From Acanthamoeba sp. SK_2022b (taxonomy: Eukaryota; Discosea; Longamoebia; Acanthamoebidae), in NCBI GenBank assembly GCA_027943245.1, contig JANDJZ010000163.1, forward strand, positions 1 to 64,000: 64,000 nucleotides of DNA, written 5' to 3'. A model generated the notes under the pieces. It did no database searches and had not been told where the DNA came from. It saw nothing but the letters and a program-made list of their open reading frames with translations. The number at the start of each line of letters is the position of its first letter. Position 1 is the first letter of the stretch. This document shows, one piece after another, positions 11,901 through 22,426 of the stretch. Made by a program: the position numbers and the translations under genes.

Positions 11901-13175
11901 TCGCGCATTACGGGTGTCGACAACATGCGCCTCGAGATCTACAACAACGGGCCCATCACGGCGGGCTACGACATCTGCAACTCGTTCTACACCTTCTTTG
12001 ATGACGCCAACAACGCCGGCAAGGTGTACCAGACGGCCTGTTCCAGCTCCTCGTCTGACTACATGGGCGGCCACGCCGTCAGCGTCGTCGGGTAAGCGGC
12101 ATCTCCCCCTCCCTCCTCTCCACTCCCTCTTCCCTGTGCTGACGTGTCGTGTGACACAGGTGGGGCACCGACGCCAATGGCGTAGACTATTGGCTGATCG
12201 CCAACTCGTGGGACACGTGGTGGGCCGACAACGGCTACTTCCGTATCAAGCGCGGCGTCAACCTGTGTGGCATAGAGAACTACGTCTCGGCGCCGGTCAT
12301 CGCTCGCACCGCCAAGCGGTTCGGTGGCGTCACCGTGCTCGAGGAGCGGGACTCCACTGGTCCGTCGTCCTTTGGCACCGGCCAGACCATCTCGGCCGAC
12401 TCTTCCAACGAGTTTGTACAGCGCAGCTCTCAGGTACCACCCAGGCACCTCACGATACTCGCCTAGGCCCGAAGTAACAGGTGTGTGTGCCCCAAAGCTG
12501 GTGCTGGACCAGTGGTTCTTGAATCATGGCGGCGCGGACAACAACGCAAGCGTCGACCCTGCCCAAGTGGCCACTCGCAAGCGAGCTGATGTGCCGCCGC
12601 CCAGTCTGACCACCAACTCGGGCTACTCAGTGTCCACCGTCAACTCGGCCACCGTCCAGGTCACCGCAGGCCAGAATGTGTTTGTGGACATCGTGGCGAC
12701 AGACGGCGTCAACACGGTCAACCTGGTGTCGACGGTCAGCTTCGGCGCCGGGGGCGAGGCCAGCTCCGTGGCCGCAGTCACCGTTGCAGGTGCCGGCGGT
12801 GCCGGCGGGCTCGGTGCAGGCGCAATTGCAGGAATCGTCGTCGGCAGCGTGGCGGGCGCCGTCCTGCTGGCGGCTTTGACGACCGCTGTGGTCGCCGCCG
12901 TCGTGGTGGCTGTGAAGCGTGGCAAGTCTCGCGAAGCCATCCAGGAGAAGGCGGTCGAGGTGCGCTTGACTTCTCGCGCGCTTTCTCTCGTTTGAGACAT
13001 CAAACTGACGTGCTGTGGTCTTCAGATGGAAGAAGCTGTTCCCGCTTCGGTCGAGGTGGAGGAGCCGCAATCTGACGTCGTGGACAAGAAGGCAAACAGG
13101 ACGACCTGGTTCGTGCGTCGCCTCATGTTCCAGTCCATCACCGCTCGCTCCCCGCCCGTCAAGTTCGACGAGTAA
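8987..13175 (+). CDS. CAP domain - FN3 - Ser/Pro-rich linker - papain (C1A) protease - transmembrane fusion protein
   Basis: A multi-exon gene of roughly 1,000 residues. It starts with a signal peptide ([18 protein letters not shown]). A CAP/SCP domain follows ([70 protein letters not shown]; about 9130-10130). Next is a beta-rich post-CAP segment ([19 protein letters not shown]), then a fibronectin type III domain (about 10680-11090: [20 protein letters not shown] ... [17 protein letters not shown]). A linker of SPSRSPS-type repeats (11095-11265) leads to a papain-family protease with Cys in GQCGSCYAF, His in [13 protein letters not shown] and Asn in LIANSW. After the protease come a second beta-rich stretch, a Gly/Ala/Val-rich transmembrane helix (about 12790-12910) and a basic cytosolic tail. 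No I29 propeptide is visible. The exons stay in frame without an internal 3' end, so I call one gene. A split into two genes cannot be fully excluded. Confidence 0.82.
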
Positions 13176-13524
13176 GCAAGCCTTGCCTCTAATCGTTCCT
13201 TTGAGTACCATCTGAAAGCTGTGCCAAGATAAAAAAGGCAGAACAGCTGGCTCAGATTCCTGTCCTTACCCAGTCTGGTTCTTTGTTTTGGCGGAATCAA
13301 ACAACATAGCATTGGATGTTGTACTATCTGGCTACCCTACTGCCACAGGCGCCAGAGTGTAGCTCTGCAGGAGTAGTGGCATGCACATCCATCCTGCCCT
13401 CCTTGGCTTCCTGCGACTGGCTGGCCAAAGCCGAAATCGTCTTAGATAATAAAGAGAAAACAGCAAACCTGGATAATGAAGAGAAACAGAGGGGAAAAAC
13501 TGAAAAAGGGGCAAAACACAAGAG
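13176..13524. other. Intergenic region upstream of Beclin
   Basis: Between the protease fusion gene and Beclin on the same strand. It presumably carries the 3' end of one and the promoter of the other. AT-rich A tracts lie near 13440-13520. No gene or clear signal seen. Confidence 0.6.
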
Positions 13525-14540
13525 ATGCTGCAATCGGGTGGGCATGAGTTCGTTTGCAAGCGCTGCAAGAAGCCACTCGAAGTTGACCCCTCCATAATAG
13601 ACAATCTCAAAAACGTCAAAGACCTCGATGCCACAATTGATACCTACTTCGCCCCTGGTACTTTTTGTTGATTTACATGAGTCTTATTTGCAACGATTGA
13701 TCCTGTTGGTTATTTCGAATCCATGCTCGACTTCTTTTTCGGTTGATGGAAAACGTGTCCTCGTTTTCGTGGTGCTGCAGCGGGGCACTTGGCCAAAGCA
13801 AAGGCCGCGAGCCACGGAAGGACTCAACATCACAGCGACAACAGCATAGACGTCGTGCCCGATTCAGACTTCGAGGTCATTCTGCCGTCGGGAGGTGCGT
13901 TTGGTCTGTCGCGTCGTGGTGTCGGGTTGCGTGCATGCGTAGTTATGTGCCCACAGCGCGGTTGCCCTTGCCAGTGTCCAACACGCTCTCTTACACGCAA
14001 CCGCGCACCCCTCTCAACAGAGAACTTCACACCGACCTCGGAGCCACCTCACCGTCGCACGCATGGCGGACGGTTCACCCTTCCTCCTCCCCTTGTCGCG
14101 CTCCCTAGGCGTGGTCCGTGCGGCCATCAACTCACGCTCAGCTTTTCGGTCAATGGCGCGCTGACAGACGACTGCGAACCAACATGTCCAACGGGTCCGT
14201 CCTGTCCAAGGTCTTTGACATCTACCAGCACGCCTCGGACCAGGTAATGGGCGTTGACCAGGCTAGCTTTGAGCGTATTAACAGAACATATCAGCTTAGC
14301 TGTTTGCTCGGGGCCCTCCCCACTTTACGTCGGCTTCGAGCGCTCTTTGTTGGCTTTGTCGCTCGCCTGACCAAGGCCTTTGTCTTCCCGCAGACCGGAG
14401 TCGATCACCCGCTGTGCGCCGAGTGCACCGAAAAGATTCTCGGCGAACTCGAGGAACAGCTCAAAGGTGACGCAACCCTCTCTCCTTCATGCACTGACTG
14501 CACTGGGTTGCCAAACGTGCATACGTGTGTTCCTGTGTGA

Positions 14541-14637
<97 letters not shown>

Positions 14638-16100
14638 TATGTGTGTGATATGTGTGTGAAGTGTGCCTCTGCCTAACCCTTTGCTGTGGTGTTGCGCGCT
14701 GTAGACAAGGAAGCTGAAAACGAAGTCTACGCCAACTACATCAAGCAGCTGGAGGAGGAGGAATCCAAGTTTCAGGACATCGAAGACCTCGAGAGGGAGA
14801 TCAGCGAGGTAGGCCCGGATCAGCCGTCGCGACCGTGTTGTGTTGTGCGAAGTGTCGTCGACTAAAATGACGCTGGCATGCTCGCCCATCTCCTTCTCGT
14901 ACAGCTGGAGGGCGACGAGGAGGCGTTGAGGAAGCAGCTGTTGTCGATGGAGGAGGAGCGTAAGAGGCTCAAGAGAGAAAAGGAAGAGCTGGAGCGAGAT
15001 TCGGAGAAGCTACAGAACATCGAAAAGCTGTGCGTCTCCCACTGTCCGTGGTGTGTGTAGTGTGTGCTTGTGGTCAGCCATTCACTTGGCGGCGTCGACA
15101 CCACTACAGGTACTGGCAAAACTACACGGAGCTGCAAGGCAAGCTGGCCGCCTTCCAAGAGGAGAAGGAGGCCGTTCGCGTCGCTACCGACCGTGCCGGC
15201 GAGCAGCTTGAGGTATCCGCGTGTCCGTCTGTTGCTCAAAAGCAGTCCGTGGCGTGACTGACTCCTCTCCCCCTCTCATTTGTTGTCGACAGGTGTTGAA
15301 GAAGACCAATCTCTACAACGACGCATTCCACATATGGCACGACGGCCACTTTGGCACCATCAACGGCTTCCGATTGGGCGACTTGCCGTCGCGCCAGGTA
15401 CCCCTCCACCCACTCACGCGACGACACGCAGCTCTCTGCTACTTTCCTCCCCCCCTTTTCGTCATCTTGACCGCCGGCGGATCGCTTACATGCAGGTGCC
15501 ATGGGATGAGATCAACGCGGCGTGGGGCCAGGCGGTCCTCTTACTCTACACCATCGCCAAGAAGCTCAACTTCAAGTTTTCCACGTGCGTGGCCGCCGTC
15601 CGCTCCTTTGTGACTCCCCCTCTCTTACGGCCAACGCATGGGCTCGTCGCTGGTTTGTGCGCAGATACCGGTTGGTGCCTATGGGCAGCAACTCGAAGAT
15701 CATCAAGGTCGACGACCAATCCACATACGAGCTGTACGTCGAACTGTTTTGGCTGATTCGTTTTAGTGGTTAGTTTGGGTTTGTTGAAACTCAATTGCAC
15801 ACTCACAACACAACACAAAGGTTCGGCACCAACGACTACGCGATCACGAAGCTGCTGTGGTACAGCCGCTACGACAAGGCGATGCTGGGCTTCCTGCAGT
15901 GCCTGAAGGAACTGGCCGACCACGCCGAGAGCGAGGACAAGCACTTCCGCCTGCCCTACCGGATGGACCGCGACAAGATCGGCGAGATGTCGATCAAGTA
16001 CAGCATCTCCAACGTGGAGACGTGGACCAAGGCCCTCAAGTACATGCTCACCAACCTCAAGTGGCTTCTCGCCTGGATGGCCAGACGACACAACAACTGA
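13525..16100 (+). CDS. ATG6: Beclin-1/Atg6, autophagy subunit of the PI3-kinase (Vps34) complex
   Basis: About ten exons. The N-terminus has the Beclin CxxC pattern [14 protein letters not shown], and later [20 protein letters not shown], giving the two CxxC pairs seen in the family. [15 protein letters not shown] just before the second pair sits where the BH3-like region lies in animal Beclin. A coiled coil follows (about 14705-15220: [40 protein letters not shown]). The evolutionarily conserved C-terminal domain is clear: [61 protein letters not shown], and the closing [20 protein letters not shown]. The protein scaffolds Vps34 and Vps15 in autophagy and endosome traffic. A CT/GT array lies in the intron after the second CxxC exon. 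A TGCCCAATAAA motif follows the stop by about 210 bases. Confidence 0.95.
14540..14636. repeat. (CT)n(GT)n microsatellite in intron
   Basis: CT array (about 14540-14560) continuing into a GT array of about 75 bases, in a Beclin intron. Confidence 0.95.
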
Positions 16101-16311
16101 GAAAGGGCTCGAGCGTTAGCGCTGTGGCGCGAGCAAACTTGCCGAGACCTTAACGAATGTTAAAAATGAAATGGCTGGCAACGTGTAGAGGTGAGTGCGT
16201 ATGTTCATGGCCCCAGGTTGGCTGCCTCGGGGCCGCCCCCGATGCGTGCTACGCGGGATTGGGCAAGTGCGTTTTTCTGTGTCGTTTTCCTGTCCCATGA
16301 CAGATAATTAA

Positions 16312-16322
16312 TGCCCAATAAA
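16312..16322 (+). terminator. TGCCCAATAAA, likely poly(A) signal of Beclin
   Basis: An AATAAA hexamer within an 11-base motif that recurs after the secreted-protein gene (23587-23597). Only about 50 bases separate it from the next start codon at 16375, so the two genes are tightly packed. Confidence 0.5.
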
Positions 16323-16374
16323 GAGGTAATAATGATAATACGTATCGACAAACAGAAAAGCTCTAGCCCCGAAG

Positions 16375-17583
16375 ATGGATGGCCTTGCGGGCGGTGGGCA
16401 GCGGGCTCACCCCTACGGCCTTGGTATGGCGCCTCCTTTGGCGAAGCCTCTCCATCTCGTGCTCGGCGAAAATGCTGTGCACTCTCTCTCCGGGTCGACT
16501 GTGGAAGGCAAGGGCGGGGTGTGCTTCGATGCCATGAACTTCGCGTTCACGGTGCGCGTGAGCGGGGTGGACTATGAGGTGGGCCTCTCCAATCTCATCG
16601 TGTCCGTCTTCCTCTTCCTCGGACCTCTCTTCATTTTTATCATGGCCCTTCGTGGCTTCCGTGCCGCTCGGCGCGCCCTCTTCAAGAAACCATCCACCCT
16701 CTCTCCTACTTCCATCTCTCCATCTCCCAACTCCAACGAGCTTGTCCGTCAGGTACACCTCATCGCGCCTTGATTATTCTCTTGATTTAAAATGTGTTAT
16801 TTCTAGAAATAATAACTTTTATTTACATAAAAATGCCCAATAAATTAATACACTCATTATTAATATTAGTGAGGGGTGCATTGAGTAAAATAATGACAAT
16901 TATTGGCTCGTGCTTGGCACACAGGCGATGAGCGGGCTGTTCCCGGTGGCCTACTATCTCTACCTGTTCGTGGTGTGCTTCTGGCTCGCGCTCGAGGGGC
17001 TCAATCTCATCCTCGTCGCCACAGCCAACATCTTCTCTTCTCTCGGACACATATTCTTCATCGGTTCGTTCTATCCGCTTCACTCACACCCGCACACGTC
17101 AGCTGACGCGCAGAAGTTGATGATCCACAACCACATCAGGTCATGCATTTCTCGACAATGCGATCATCTTCCTCCTCTACTTCAAGAAGCCTGGCCGCAA
17201 CGCCATCATTGGCAGCACCATCCTCTCCCTTCTCGTTGCTGGCGGCAAGACCGTCGCGCTCGTACTTGCGCTCACCCTACTGTTCGCTGTCCTTCGCTGT
17301 CTCAACGTGTGTCGTGTGTTTGTGTGTCGTGTGTCATGTAAGGTGTTGGTGTATGGGCTGGAGAACCCGTGCGAGTCGTGTCCCGTCTTCTTTCCCTCGG
17401 CAAAGGCGTTCTACAGCGACCTGGCCTTTGCGTCGGCCTACGCCGTGCTGCTCTACGTCCAGACTACCACCGGCCTCCTTCTCCGGCGCGCCAAGACCAA
17501 GGTCGAGTCGGGCCGGGTGCGCTTCCCCGATCTCTCTTTTCCATCCATTGACGAGCGCCGAGCCTTGCCTGTTCTCACGCACT

Positions 17584-17647
<64 letters not shown>

Positions 17648-19382
17648 GTGTGTGTTGTGTGTGTCGGGGCGAGTAGAACTTTGGCCTTCTGGACTTGTAC
17701 ATGGTGCGATTCTGCAGCAAGATCAAGGCGCGGCCGGCCCTCGTGCTCTGGCTTACCTACCTCCTCGTCGCCTATGGCGGGTCGGTGATCGGCTCCAGCA
17801 TGGTCCTCTTCCATGACATCGACGCCGGATTCTGGTAGGGCAGCCCTCTATAGTCATGACAGGTCGCGCTTGGAAGCTCTAAACCGTTGGTTGCTTTGAT
17901 TGGCCAGTGTGATGCACGCCATGATCTACGTGTACGTGGTGCCGTACTGCTTCGTGCTGTGGCTGACGCTTCGCCGCGACGCCGACCATCTGCGCCGTCG
18001 CAAGCTCCGCAATCAGCGCATCAAGGCGCGTCAGGCCCAGGACCCGCTGCTCGACCAGGACCGCTACAGCATCCAACAGATCCGCCTCAACCAGGACGAA
18101 GACGACGACGACCTCTTCAACGACGACGACATCGAGGTGAATCCGCCTCATCGCTTTGTCGACGGCGCGCTCAGCCGCAGCCGCAGCAGCAGCAACGGCG
18201 GCGGCAGTGGGGGCAAGCATCGTCGTGAGGCGGAAGACACCACCACAGAGGTCAGCGAATACGATCCCGGCTCGTTCCTGTTCCCGTCGGCGCGCGTCGT
18301 CCTGTTCGGCCGGGCCAGCCAGCAGGCGCCGCCTTTCGTCGAAGACGATCAGCAGCAACAGCACAAGTCGCAGCAGACGACGGAGGCCGCCATTGTCGGC
18401 AGCGTGGACAATGGCAAGGGCAGCGTGGGCAAGAGTAGTGGTGGTGCGGTCGTGATCGACAGGGAGGCGGTGGCGCTCAACCAGAGCCTCCGCCAGATCC
18501 TCCGCGAGCGGACGGTGCCCATCCGGCTGATGGAGTCGCGCAGCGTGCGGTTCCTGCGGAAGATCGGCGTGGGCGGCTACGGCGAGGTGTACCTGGCCGA
18601 GTGGGAGGGCATCGAGGTGGCCGTCAAGCGATTCGTCAGCGAGCGTCCCGAAAAGAACTTCCTCAAAGAAATAGAAGTCATCAGGTACGCCTTTTTTGTA
18701 ATTTATTTTACTTTTATATTGTAAAAAACACCTTTTTTTTGCTAAATGTTGTGGTGTATGTTGCAGTCGACTAGACCACCCCAACATACTGGCGTTCATT
18801 GGCGCCATCGTCGAGCCATCCTACCAATGTCTCATCACGGTACGGCCAGGTATTAAATCAATTAATTAAATAGTTGTTAATTTTTATGTCAATGAATTGT
18901 TGGGCATGCAGGAATACGTGCCGCTGGGCAATGTGTTCCAATGGCTACACTCGCCCAAGACCGTGGTGACGCCACAGCAGCAGAAGAAGATCGCGCTCGA
19001 CACCGCCAAGGGCATGCTCTACCTCCACTCTCGCAGTCCTCCCATCATCCACCGGTACCGATGGCTCTCCGGCGCGACTCTCAGGGCCGAACGTGCCACG
19101 CGTGTTAATGGGCGTGCGTGTTCGATCACAGGGACCTCAAGCCGATGAACCTCTTGATCACCCAGGACTGGACGATCAAGATATGCGACTTGTACGCCTA
19201 CCCCCTCCCTCACTGCTGCTCCCAGACGCGCTCGTCGCCTGAGATAGCTCACTATCTCTCGCACATCACACATTGCACATACATGCACACCTACAACAAC
19301 ACACGACACACGACACACGACACACGACACACGACACACGACACACGACACACGACACACGACACACGACACACGACACACA

Positions 19383-19446
<64 letters not shown>

Positions 19447-20056
19447 GTGGTCTGAGTCGACCCAAGCTACACACACAGGCCATGAGCCGAACAGGCACTG
19501 TTCAGGTATTGCGCACACGTCCACACATTCATAGCACGCCGTGCACAGGCAATTGACGATTGGGGGGGGGGAACGTTTGTGTATGGGCGCAGTGGGTGGC
19601 GCCAGAGATCCTGCGAGAGCTGCCCTACAACGAGAAGTGCGACGTGTTCAGCTATGCGGTGGTGCTCTGGGAGCTCTACACCCGACACATCCCGTGGCAC
19701 AAGGTGGGGGCCTTCCGTGTCGCCAACGACGTGGCGTACCAGGGACAACGGTTGACACCCTCCCCCGCGCCTCTCAATATTCAGTTCTTTTATGCTCATC
19801 TTAGTTCGCGGTCGTGGTGGTCGTGGTGGTGCTACAGGTTGCCACTACCGCACGACTGCCCGCGAAAACTGGCGGCGTTGATAGAGTTTTGCTGGGATGC
19901 CAACCCCGATGTACGCCGCCCACGCGCGCACGCCCGTGGGCTAAACTGAAAGCTCCTCTTGCTTTTGTGGTGCAGGTGCGACCGTCATTTGTGGAGATCG
20001 TGCACACGATCGAGGAGATGGACGAGGCGCTGTGGGCGCGAAAAGCAGACGTGTAG
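16375..20056 (+). CDS. Seven-transmembrane (TPRA1/CAND-like?) protein fused to TKL-type protein kinase
   Basis: The N-terminal exons encode a short extracytosolic head and about seven hydrophobic segments: LIVSVFLFLGPLFIFIMAL, VAYYLYLFVVCFWLALEGLN, LILVATANIFSSLGHIFFI, an AIIGSTILSLLVAGG region, FASAYAVLLYVQTTTGLLL, LWLTYLLVAYGGSVIGSSMV and YVYVVPYCFVLWLTL. The HDIDAGFCVMHAMIYVY stretch recalls the last helices of TPRA1/CAND-type seven-helix proteins (inference). A disordered acidic and Gln-rich linker (about 18010-18480) leads to a complete kinase: GVGGYGEVYLAEW, VAVKRF, HRDLKPMNLL, DFGLSRPK, WVAPEILRELPYNEKCDVFS, and the TKL-typical CWDANPDVRPSFVEIVHTIE at the end. All catalytic residues are present, so it should be active. 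It is likely a membrane receptor-like kinase. The DFG motif is split by an intron that carries a heptamer/AC array. The first methionine is the earliest in frame; no classic signal peptide is seen. Confidence 0.82.
17586..17670. repeat. (GT)n microsatellite in intron
   Basis: Pure GT to about 17646, then GTGTGTT variants. It lies in an intron between membrane-segment exons of the 7TM-kinase gene. Confidence 0.95.
19301..19442. repeat. (ACACACG)n heptamer array followed by (AC)n
   Basis: About eleven tandem ACACACG units (19301-19381) followed by a pure AC array (about 19384-19442). They lie in the intron that interrupts the kinase DFG codons. Confidence 0.95.
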
Positions 20057-20201
20057 GGAGAGGAGCGGCACACTTCACCCCGATGTATTTATTGATAGTG
20101 CAACATCAATTTTTTCATTCCATTTTTTTGCAATTTCTTTTTATGTGAAAGACCGCTTTAAAGTTAAAAATGTGGTCTGGCCCTAGTATCGTCAACGTTT
20201 G

Positions 20202-22004
20202 ATGGAGTGTCTGCCCACAGAGGTGCTAGGGGCTGTCTTCTCCTTCCTGCCGCCCATTGATGTATCTGTTCACTCAGCCTTGGTTCATTGTTGGGAGTTG
20301 CTAACTTTGCTGCGGCGCAGCTGTTGGAACGGGTACCGCTTGTGTGTCAAGCCTGGCGCCACCTTGCTGCCGACCCTTACCTCTGGCGTGTCCACTACCG
20401 TACTCTCTTTCTCGGCCCGGTTACGAGTTCATGGCCACGTACTGTGCACGCCGCCCTCGCTGCCCGCTGCGAGGTTGTTGAGGGCAAGGAGGTGGGTGAC
20501 TTCCGAGCCAAGTGTGTTACGGCGGTGCGGTGGCTGGCCCACCAGGGCTCACAGTCGACGGTCGGCCAACGGATGCAATGGGCATGCGAGCAGGGCCTCG
20601 CCGGGGTGGTGCGTATGGCCGCTTTATTGATCCTGACTCGCTGGTTTGCTGAGGTTGGGAAGGGGGGGGGGGGTTGTGCGCAGTGCGTCACCCCGACTTT
20701 GTCATGCCCGCAATCGGCGAACGCAGGCCCAACCCTTTGCTGGCTGCCATCGTGGCTGGCCATATGAACGTGGTGGCATGCTTTCTGGACTTCTCTGCAG
20801 GTAATTGGACCTGGGAGCAGCGACACGCGCAAGCAGACCGCTCACGAGCCACTGACTGGCAGCAGATGTCGTGGCCTGGTGGGAGCGGTGTCCCCTCAAC
20901 AGCAAGTTTGTGGAGGTGGCTCACGATCTGGCGGCGTGGAACGGGCACGTGGAAATTGTCGCCCTCTTGCTCAACTGCCTACCACAGGACTGTGGTGTGC
21001 ATGCCCCAACCCGATGCCTGGTGCTCCTTCCAACAGATGGCTGACGTGGGCAAGCCACAACTCGATGCGTGATTCAGCCAAGAGGGACGTGATGCGGGAA
21101 GCGCTGCTCGAGACCGCTATCAAGGCTGGCCAGTTGGAGGTGGTGCGCATGCTCGTCGGCGGCCCCGCCCCTGTGGCCGTAAGGCCCAACCACATGAAGG
21201 CGGCGATCGATACTCGCAGCGAGTTGATGGTGGGCGCCTTGCTGCTCGGCAAGAGTGTCTTTGAATGTGCAGTGACAGGTTCGCTTGTCTCCCCAGCCTG
21301 TGTTGGGGTCACCCTAACCCCCCATCCACGCACTCGCTAGGTTTCATGACAGCCACACGGCTCGGTGCTGTGTCACTGGTGGTCTTGTTTTTGACCTATG
21401 GAATCGACGTCAACATCGTTGTACAGGGCGCCACCGCCCTGTGCGAGGCCAGGACGAAGCACGTGGCTGAGCTATTGCTGAAAAACGTATGGCCACTTAC
21501 CCTGGCGAGGTGAGGGGGCCGTGACTGGAGCTCGCTCCCCACACTCACACAACAAACTCGTGTGACTGCAGGGCGCAGATCCAAATCTGTGCTGGCCGCT
21601 TAACGTGGCCGCAGTCCGAGGCAGGGTGAGCGTGGCCGAAGCGTTGCTGCGGGCGGGCGCCGATGTCAACGCACTCGGCCCTGATGGGCTCACCCCACTT
21701 TCCAAAGCAGCGCTGGCAGCAGACTCGTACGGAGTGATTCTAGACACATGACGTGCCACACGGACGCGAAACTGATCTCACATCCTGCAGTTGTATGATG
21801 AAGCTGCTTCTGAAGTGTGGCGCCGACATGACGCTCCCCAACCGCGATGGCACCAGCACTCTGGCGGTCGTGTACCGGGAGCTTGAGATGGTGAGCCGAA
21901 GGAGTGACTTCGATAGGGAATATTATGGTTTAGAAGATGCTCTCAAGTGCGTCGAGTGCATCTTGCTTCGCCATCTCAAGCACAGACACAACAAACTCGT
22001 GTGA
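20202..22004 (+). CDS. F-box / ankyrin-repeat protein
   Basis: The start MECLPTEVLGAVFSFLPPID joins LLERVPLVCQAWRHLAADPYLWR across an intron. Together they form an F-box, the Skp1-binding motif of SCF ubiquitin ligases. Ankyrin-type repeats follow: NPLLAAIVAGHMNVVACFLD, AAWNGHVEIVALLLNC, ETAIKAGQLEVVRMLVGG, AVRGRVSVAEALLRAGADVN with LGPDGLTPLSKAAL, and MMKLLLKCGADMTLPNRDGT. The predicted role is substrate-specific ubiquitination, with the ankyrins binding substrate; this is inference from domains. The intron at ~20998-21084 needs an acceptor just before the AKRDVMRE codons. The last exon reads to TGA at 22002-22004, and that stop lies inside the second copy of a 63-bp duplication. Such F-box/ankyrin genes are often multi-copy in amoebae. 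Confidence 0.75.
21547..21609 (+). repeat. 63-bp direct repeat, copy 1
   Basis: Identical over 63 bases to 21986-22048. Here it covers the 3' end of an intron with its acceptor and the start of an ankyrin exon (codons GADPNLCWPLNVA). Confidence 0.97.
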
Positions 22005-22048
22005 CTGCAGGGCGCAGATCCAAATCTGTGCTGGCCGCTTAACGTGGC
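21986..22048 (+). repeat. 63-bp direct repeat, copy 2
   Basis: Exact second copy, 439 bases downstream. Here its first part supplies the last codons and the TGA of the F-box/ankyrin gene. The former exon part falls in the 3' untranslated region. If the carried acceptor were used, the added exon would end at a TAG near 22064. Confidence 0.97.
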
Positions 22049-22426
22049 GACAAGTATTGTTGGTTTATAGAGGTGGCCCTACAACAATTTCACCTCCAAG
22101 TGATGAGGAGCTGGAAGGAACAACAAAGTGGTATCGGCCAGGCTCGATAAGTTGTCCTGCTTGACCCCGCCTTACCAACGGCCGGCAAGGGCTCACTGTG
22201 CGCGTTACCAGTCATAGGAATAGCTGCCTGTTCGTTTTTGGCACTTTAGGCTTGAGGTCCGCCAGCGGATTGGACTGGCAATTAGAGTGCTCGAAGACGA
22301 TTGGTTCGCAGGAGCACAAAAGCAGGGCCGCCACCGAAGCGAAGTATCCTCTCCTGTCTGTCCTCTCAACGTCAACACTCTTACACTCTTCACATTGAGA
22401 AACAACTTGACAACCTGACTGACGAG
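22005..22426. other. Intergenic region upstream of secreted protein gene
   Basis: Holds the remainder of repeat copy 2 and the promoter region of the next gene. No TATA box or other gene that I can support. Confidence 0.6.

Noticed and set aside
16834..16844. TGCCCAATAAA as a poly(A) site ending a short gene at 16375-16760
   Set aside because: The next exon (AMSGLFPVAYYLYLFVVC) continues the same frame and the same multi-pass membrane protein, so this copy is intronic; premature use cannot be excluded.
19301..19442. Heptamer and AC array considered as telomere or satellite DNA
   Set aside because: It is inside an intron flanked by two well-defined kinase exons, and ACACACG is not a plausible telomere unit here.
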